Source of the DNA: Paludibacteraceae bacterium
Lineage (GTDB): Bacteria; Bacteroidota; Bacteroidia; Bacteroidales; Paludibacteraceae
DNA length: 27,723 nucleotides
NCBI GenBank assembly: GCA_017648235.1
Contig: JAGCIZ010000255.1
Location: 1 to 27,723, forward strand
Direction: 5' to 3'
The notes beneath the pieces were generated by a model that was not told where the DNA came from, did no database searches, and worked only from the letters and a program-made list of their open reading frames with translations. Position numbers and translations under genes: made by a program. This document shows, piece by piece, positions 23,801 through 27,723 of this stretch; the first letter of the stretch is position 1; every line of letters begins with the position of its first letter.

Positions 23801-24864
23801 GAAAAAGTTGGCAAACAATAGGAAAAATTGCTGAATTAAAAGAAGGCTATCTTTCTGCTGTAATTCATAAACTTGCACAGTTAATGATTAAACATAACGC
23901 AATAGTTGTAATGGAAGATTTAAACTTTGGATTTAAACGAGGTCGTTTCCATGTAGAAAAACAAGTTTATCAAAAATTTGAGCATATGCTTATTGATAAA
24001 TTAAATTATCTTGTTTTTAAGGATAAAGGACTTACTGAAGCTGGTGGAGTTCTGAATGGGTATCAACTTGCAAGTCAGTTTGAGAGTTTCCAAAAATTAG
24101 GAAAACAATCTGGGATGTTGTTTTACGTGCCTGCAGGTTATACTTCAAAAATTGATCCTAAAACTGGCTTTGTAAATATGTTCAATTTTAAGGATTTAAC
24201 AAATGTTCATAAAAAGCGTGATTTCTTCAGTAACTTTAAAAGTATATCCTTTGATAACGATACAGATTCTTTTGTGTTTACTTTTGATTACAAAGACTTT
24301 AACGGAAAAGCAAAAGAAGAAATGTTTATTAGTAAATGGTCTGTTTATTCAAGAGAAAAAAGAATTGTGTATTATTCAAAAACAAAATCTTATGAAGATG
24401 TTTTGATTACAGAAAAACTAAAATCAGCTTTCCAAAAAGTGAATATCGATTATACAAACGGAAATGATTTATTAGATTCTATTATGGGAATTGGTGCTGA
24501 TTTGAAAAATGGAGAAAAACCATCTAAAGAAGTTGCAGATTTCTGGGATACATTGCTTTATAACTTCAAACTTATTCTTCAAATGCGTAACTCCAATGCA
24601 CGAACCGAAGAGGATTATATTATTTCACCAGTAAAAGCTCCTGATGGAACTTTCTTCGATTCTCGTGAAGAAGGTAAAAAAGAACACAATGCAACCTTAC
24701 CAAAAGACGCAGACGCAAACGGTGCATATCATATTGCATTAAAAGGCTTGAGTTTATTAAAGCGATTTGATGTAGCAGATGAAAAGTCTTTGAAGAAATT
24801 TGATATGAAAATTTCCAACGCCGATTGGTTTAAGTTTGTTCAGGAGAAAGAATATAAGGATTAA
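20885..24864 (+). CDS. cas12a: Cas12a (Cpf1) type V-A effector, reading frame broken near the N-terminus
   Basis: RNA-guided nuclease that processes its own crRNA and cuts DNA beside a T-rich PAM. The start ATG 20885 has an ideal AAGGAG seven bases upstream and encodes MTTINKF ... CFELKP, a typical Cas12a N-terminus, but TAG follows at codon 27. The remaining protein continues in the -1 frame (IGKTLENISTG..., open to 24864). One added A (CCA-ATA) would give 1326 residues, normal for the family. In that numbering RuvC D917 (GLDRGE), bridge-helix Trp (KSWQTIGKI), RuvC E1011 (VMEDLNFGF), Nuc R1235 (MRNSNA) and RuvC D1277 (DANGAY) are all present, as are the PAM-reading LLPGPNKMLPKVFFS and the crRNA-processing region (IIKDKHYT). 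The longest intact piece begins only at TTG 21001, losing the first 39 residues of the WED domain. Confidence 0.92.
20959..20967 (+). other. Site of the cas12a frame break
   Basis: The text reads AAA-CCA-TAG-GAAAAA. Family proteins read ...FELKP-IGKT..., requiring CCA-ATA-GGA, so one A appears to be missing between 20961 and 20963. No homopolymer longer than four bases is at the site. Confidence 0.85.
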
Positions 24865-24873
24865 ATTCTAAAA

Positions 24874-24902
24874 CCAACTGTCGACATTTTGTCGATAGTT
24901 GG
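24874..24902 (+). other. Intercistronic hairpin between cas12a and cas4
   Basis: CCAACTGTCGACA (24874-24886) pairs with TGTCGATAGTTGG (24890-24902), loop TTT, with one G-T wobble in 13 bp. It starts nine bases after the cas12a stop and ends one base before the cas4 ribosome site GGAG, with no T-run. It may act as an RNA-processing or stability element, separating effector and adaptation expression. Confidence 0.75.
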
Positions 24903-24914
24903 TGGAGTTTAAAG

Positions 24915-25496
24915 ATGGAACTTTACCTAAAAATTAGTTATCTAAACGATTTTATATTTTGTCCGCTTTCAATTTATTATCATCAGCTTTATGGAAGCCT
25001 TTCTGAACGTCTTTATTATGGAGCACCGCAATTAGACGGAAAGGCTGCACATGAAGCAATTGATGAAAAACGATATTCAACCCATAAAAATATTTTGCAA
25101 AGTTTAGATATTTATTCTGATGAGTATAAATTGTGTGGCAAAATAGACATTTTTGATACTGAAAAAGGTTTGCTAACTGAACGTAAAAAGCATATTGAAA
25201 CAATTTATGACGGATATGTTTTTCAGTTGTATGCACAATGTATGTGTTTGCGAGAAATGGGGTATACAGTAAAACAACTTAGATTTTATTCTAGTGATGA
25301 TAATAAATTATATCCTATTCCTTTGCCAGAAGATGATGTTCAAATGTTTGAAAAGTTCAAGACAACAAACAAAGCAATGCAAAATTTTAATATGGAATCT
25401 TTTGTGCCACAAAATGAAGATAAATGTAAAAACTGTATTTACAACGATTTTTGCGACAGACCATTAGCACCAAAATCCTATAACGGAGGATTTTAA
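24915..25496 (+). CDS. cas4: Cas4 exonuclease
   Basis: 193 residues. Trims prespacers and selects PAM-bearing ends before integration by Cas1-Cas2. The RecB-like nuclease residues are H46 (KAAHEAID), D78 (GKIDIF), E89-x-K91 (TERKK) and Q104 (QLYAQ). The iron-sulfur cysteines are C16 (FCPLS) and C171, C174, C180 (CKNCIYNDFC). All key residues of the family are present. Start ATG 24915 has GGAG seven bases upstream, right after an intercistronic hairpin. The ribosome site for cas1 lies inside its last codons and the two genes are one base apart, so cas4, cas1 and cas2 are translationally coupled. Confidence 0.95.
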   Translation: MELYLKISYLNDFIFCPLSIYYHQLYGSLSERLYYGAPQLDGKAAHEAIDEKRYSTHKNILQSLDIYSDEYKLCGKIDIFDTEKGLLTERKKHIETIYDGYVFQLYAQCMCLREMGYTVKQLRFYSSDDNKLYPIPLPEDDVQMFEKFKTTNKAMQNFNMESFVPQNEDKCKNCIYNDFCDRPLAPKSYNGGF

Positions 25497-25497
25497 A

Positions 25498-26469
25498 ATG
25501 ATGAGTACAAGAGATTTTGAACATAAACAAATTGCTTTTGTTTTTACAGATGAAGAAGAAAAAATCAGTTTCAAAAATGATAATTTAATTGTGGCCGATA
25601 GAGATGGAAAAATAAAACATCAATCAACTTGTTATAGACTTTTTGCGTTATTTATTTGTGGTAATTATTCTTTAACAACGGGTGTTTTAGAAAAATCAAA
25701 AAAATTTGGATTTACTATTGTTTTTATGACTCCAAATTTACGAGTAACTTCAATTATGCCTGCCAAAGCCGAAGGGAATGTTTTGCTTAGACAAAAGCAA
25801 TATTTTTATAATCAGACGGATATTGGTGCATATATTATTTCAAATAAATTACATAATCAGAATTTTTTGTTAAAACGGAAACGCTCAAAAACAGAACATG
25901 AAAAAATGATTATTGAAAAATTAGATGAATATGAAAAAATAGTTTTAGCACCTGGCTTGAGTTTACAAGAAATTATGGGAATAGAAGGAATAGGCGCGAA
26001 AATTTATTTTAATTCTCTTTTTTCTGCTTATGATTGGAAATCTAGACAACCAAGAGTGAAAAATGATATTACAAATACTTTGATGGATATTGGTTATACG
26101 ATTTTATTTAATATTATAAACGCTCTTTTAGAAATGTATGGTTTTGATGTTTATGTCGGTGTGTTGCATACACAATTTTTTCATAGAAAATCATTAGTTT
26201 GTGATTTAGAAGAACCTTTTAGACCTATTGTTGATTCTGCTATTTTAAAAGCTCTTAATTTAGGACAAGTAAAAGAAAAAGATTTTTGGAAAAAGCAAAA
26301 TCAATATATACTTCCATGGAAAAATTCTAAAAAGTATGTAGGGATTATTTTAGAGGCAATTTTAGAATACAGAAATGAAATATTTATATACCTTCAGAAT
26401 TATTATAGAGCGTTTATGCAAGAAAAACCTATTCAAGAATTTCCTGTATTTTATATGGAGGAAGCTTAA
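25498..26469 (+). CDS. cas1: Cas1 integrase
   Basis: 323 residues, the metal-dependent integrase that inserts new spacers at the leader end of the array as a complex with Cas2. Catalytic residues are E163 (GIEGIGAKIYF), H224 (GVLHTQF) and an acid in the CDLEEPFRP block (E238/E239). The N-terminal beta domain and C-terminal helical domain have normal length. Start ATG 25498 (a second ATG follows directly) is eight bases after GGAGG. The stop overlaps the cas2 start as TAATG. Intact, in contrast to the effector. Confidence 0.96.
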   Translation: MMSTRDFEHKQIAFVFTDEEEKISFKNDNLIVADRDGKIKHQSTCYRLFALFICGNYSLTTGVLEKSKKFGFTIVFMTPNLRVTSIMPAKAEGNVLLRQKQYFYNQTDIGAYIISNKLHNQNFLLKRKRSKTEHEKMIIEKLDEYEKIVLAPGLSLQEIMGIEGIGAKIYFNSLFSAYDWKSRQPRVKNDITNTLMDIGYTILFNIINALLEMYGFDVYVGVLHTQFFHRKSLVCDLEEPFRPIVDSAILKALNLGQVKEKDFWKKQNQYILPWKNSKKYVGIILEAILEYRNEIFIYLQNYYRAFMQEKPIQEFPVFYMEEA

Positions 26470-26744
26470 TGTTGTTAGTAAGTTATGATATTTGCAATGA
26501 TAAAGTTAGAACGAAATTCTCAAAATTTTTATCAAAATTTGGTTTTCGATTACAGTATTCTGTTTTTGAAATTCATAATAGCGAAGCTGTTTTACGAAAT
26601 ATTATGACTGAAATTGAAAATAATTATGTTAAGTCCTTTACGGAGGAAGATAGCATTATTATATTTAACTTGTCTGCAACTTGTAAAAAAACTTGTTACG
26701 GATATGCCAAAAATGAAGAAAAAGATTTCTTTCTGATTGGTTAG
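26469..26744 (+). CDS. cas2: Cas2
   Basis: 91 residues with a ferredoxin-like fold. The first strand carries D7 (LVSYDICND), the conserved Asp of the family, followed by KFGFRLQYSVFEI, the usual second strand. Cas2 forms the central dimer of the Cas1-Cas2 integration complex. The start overlaps the cas1 stop and GGAGG sits seven bases upstream. The gene is followed by the leader. Confidence 0.95.
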   Translation: MLLVSYDICNDKVRTKFSKFLSKFGFRLQYSVFEIHNSEAVLRNIMTEIENNYVKSFTEEDSIIIFNLSATCKKTCYGYAKNEEKDFFLIG

Positions 26745-26860
26745 TTGCAAACCCTGAGTCTTACTGGAAATTTGTTATGAAAATAAGGTGTTTTTTATTA
26801 AAAAATAGCTTTAAAATAGCGAAATCTAGTGAAATTCAGTACTGTTGTACATATGCAAGG
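26745..26860 (+). promoter_or_regulatory. CRISPR leader with likely array promoter
   Basis: This 116-nt AT-rich stretch lies between the cas2 stop and repeat 1. TTGTTA (26772-26777) and TATTAA (26796-26801), 18 bp apart, form a plausible promoter for the array. AAACCCT near its start (26749-26755) is the inverse of AGGGTTT across the leader-repeat junction (26858-26864). Two loosely matching 12-mers (GCGAAATCTAGT and GTGAAATTCAGT) are in tandem at 26819-26840 or nearby. The array's orientation, leader next to cas2, fits spacer addition at 26861. Confidence 0.65.
26833..26852 (+). other. Degenerate repeat-like hairpin in the leader, 8 nt before repeat 1
   Basis: The 3' part of the CRISPR repeat folds CTAC-TGTT-GTAG. 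Here GTAC-TGTT-GTAC (26839-26850) keeps the same loop and stem length with the C-G closing pair flipped to G-C. The flanks also agree: AAATT before the stem (26832-26836) and AT after it (26851-26852). It resembles the handle of a Cas12a crRNA, followed at once by ATGCAAGG and then repeat 1. Confidence 0.6.
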
Positions 26861-27723
26861 GTTTAAACGAACTATTAAATTTCTACTGTTGTAGATAATC
26901 AATGCACGATTTATCATTTTGAGTTTAAACGAACTATTAAATTTCTACTGTTGTAGATCGGTGTGTTCGCAGACCGTGCCTATGTTTAAACGAACTATTA
27001 AATTTCTACTGTTGTAGATAACACCAAGAACACTTTGGATACATGTTTAAACGAACTATTAAATTTCTACTGTTGTAGATGTGCGAACCTCTTGCTCTGT
27101 TGTGTGTTTAAACGAACTATTAAATTTCTACTGTTGTAGATTGGGGGGGGGCTTTGGGTGCTTGTGGTTTAAACGAACTATTAAATTTCTACTGTTGTAG
27201 ATGCGGAGTCTATTTCTGCATTAACAGAAGTTTAAACGAACTATTAAATTTCTACTGTTGTAGATAGTTCAATTTCTAACCAAATTTTTAAAGTTTAAAC
27301 GAACTATTAAATTTCTACTGTTGTAGATCTTGGTACTTGAGTAATGAGAACGAAGTTTAAACGAACTATTAAATTTCTACTGTTGTAGATTTGACTTGGT
27401 TTTTTGAGTTTTTGTGTTTAAACGAACTATTAAATTTCTACTGTTGTAGATAAACATTTTGGCAAGTTCCCGAACTGTTTAAACGAACTATTAAATTTCT
27501 ACTGTTGTAGATACTATTTGGGAATGACTGAAGAAGAGTTTAAACGAACTATTAAATTTCTACTGTTGTAGATCTGGTATTTATGAATTTAAACAAGATG
27601 TTTAAACGAACTATTAAATTTCTACTGTTGTAGATATACCGCTGCTTATTGTGCGGTAACGTTTAAACGAACTATTAAATTTCTACTGTTGTAGATAACA
27701 GTTTGATTGTACTTATCTTGCAC
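26861..27723 (+). CRISPR. Type V-A CRISPR array, 14 repeats, continuing past the window
   Basis: Fourteen identical 36-nt repeats start at 26861, 26923, 26984, 27045, 27106, 27167, 27230, 27293, 27355, 27416, 27477, 27538, 27600 and 27661. Each begins with the palindrome GTTTAAAC and ends AATTTCTACTGTTGTAGAT, the same 19-nt handle used by Francisella novicida Cas12a. The 13 complete spacers are 25-27 nt; the last 27 nt of the window follow repeat 14 and may be spacer 14. There is no decayed terminal repeat, so the array goes on. The repeat handle precedes each spacer in the cas direction, as required for Cas12a processing. Spacer 5 contains nine consecutive G; spacer 13 is self-complementary (TACCGC/GCGGTA). 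Confidence 0.99.

Noticed and set aside
21001..24864. TTG 21001 as the natural cas12a start
   Set aside because: No ribosome site, and the 39 residues before it match conserved Cas12a N-terminal sequence in split frames, so the truncated start is a consequence of the frame break.
26839..26864. Leader hairpin as a CreR-like guide against the cas12a promoter
   Set aside because: The guide-like sequence shares only ATATGCAA (8 nt) with 20710-20717, and no TTTV PAM lies beside that match. In such AT-rich DNA this can be chance, so the target is not claimed; only the hairpin itself is reported.

Overview
The window looks like a chromosomal segment of a gut-type, AT-rich, Gram-negative, plant-fibre-degrading bacterium. 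Fibrobacter (Fibrobacterota) is my best guess. The hints are a secreted GH44 glycanase with a type IX-like C-terminal sorting domain, a DUF3078-type outer-membrane protein, a cellulose-synthase-like GT2 enzyme, a secretin/pseudopilin operon, and mosaics of short palindromic intergenic repeats. The genus is inferred; there is no rRNA here.

Layout. (1) 1-1450: the 3' part of a DUF3078 outer-membrane protein gene, convergent with a small membrane-anchored protein of unknown function. (2) 1616-6720: a tightly coupled plus-strand operon for a reduced type IV pilus / type II secretion-like machine: secretin, two inner-membrane assembly proteins, a PilX/GspK-like protein and two short prepilins, closed by a terminator. 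An 81-nt stretch inside the fourth gene folds on paper into a gapless four-way junction. (3) 6725-8257 (minus): processive GT2. (4) 8374-11820 (plus): two unknown proteins, a zinc-ribbon protein, a SulP/STAS anion transporter and a terminator. (5) 12175-17763 (minus): GH44 glycanase, ArsC, a lipocalin-like exported protein, a eukaryote-type HisA homologue and a GT4 glycosyltransferase, mostly overlapping or nearly abutting. (6) 17764-19415: a mosaic of palindromic repeats (also at 11947-12084, in inverted orientation), then an Rpn-family PD-(D/E)XK nuclease with a strong internal start. (7) 19488-20351 (minus): a CvfB-like S1 protein.

(8) 20352-27723: a type V-A CRISPR-Cas locus, visibly more AT-rich than its flanks: promoter, cas12a, cas4, cas1, cas2, leader and an array of 14 identical 36-nt repeats running off the window. 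The RuvC and Nuc motifs of Cas12a are intact and the repeat's 3' handle equals that of Francisella novicida Cas12a. However, the reading frame is broken 26 codons after the well-supported start by what looks like one missing A, so the effector as written is not made full length. The adaptation genes are intact.

(9) Just before the first repeat, the leader carries a degenerate copy of the crRNA hairpin in which one base pair is flipped (C-G to G-C) while the TGTT loop is kept. That is the pattern expected of a conserved RNA structure. This element, the frameshift and the coding-sequence cloverleaf are the observations most worth following up.
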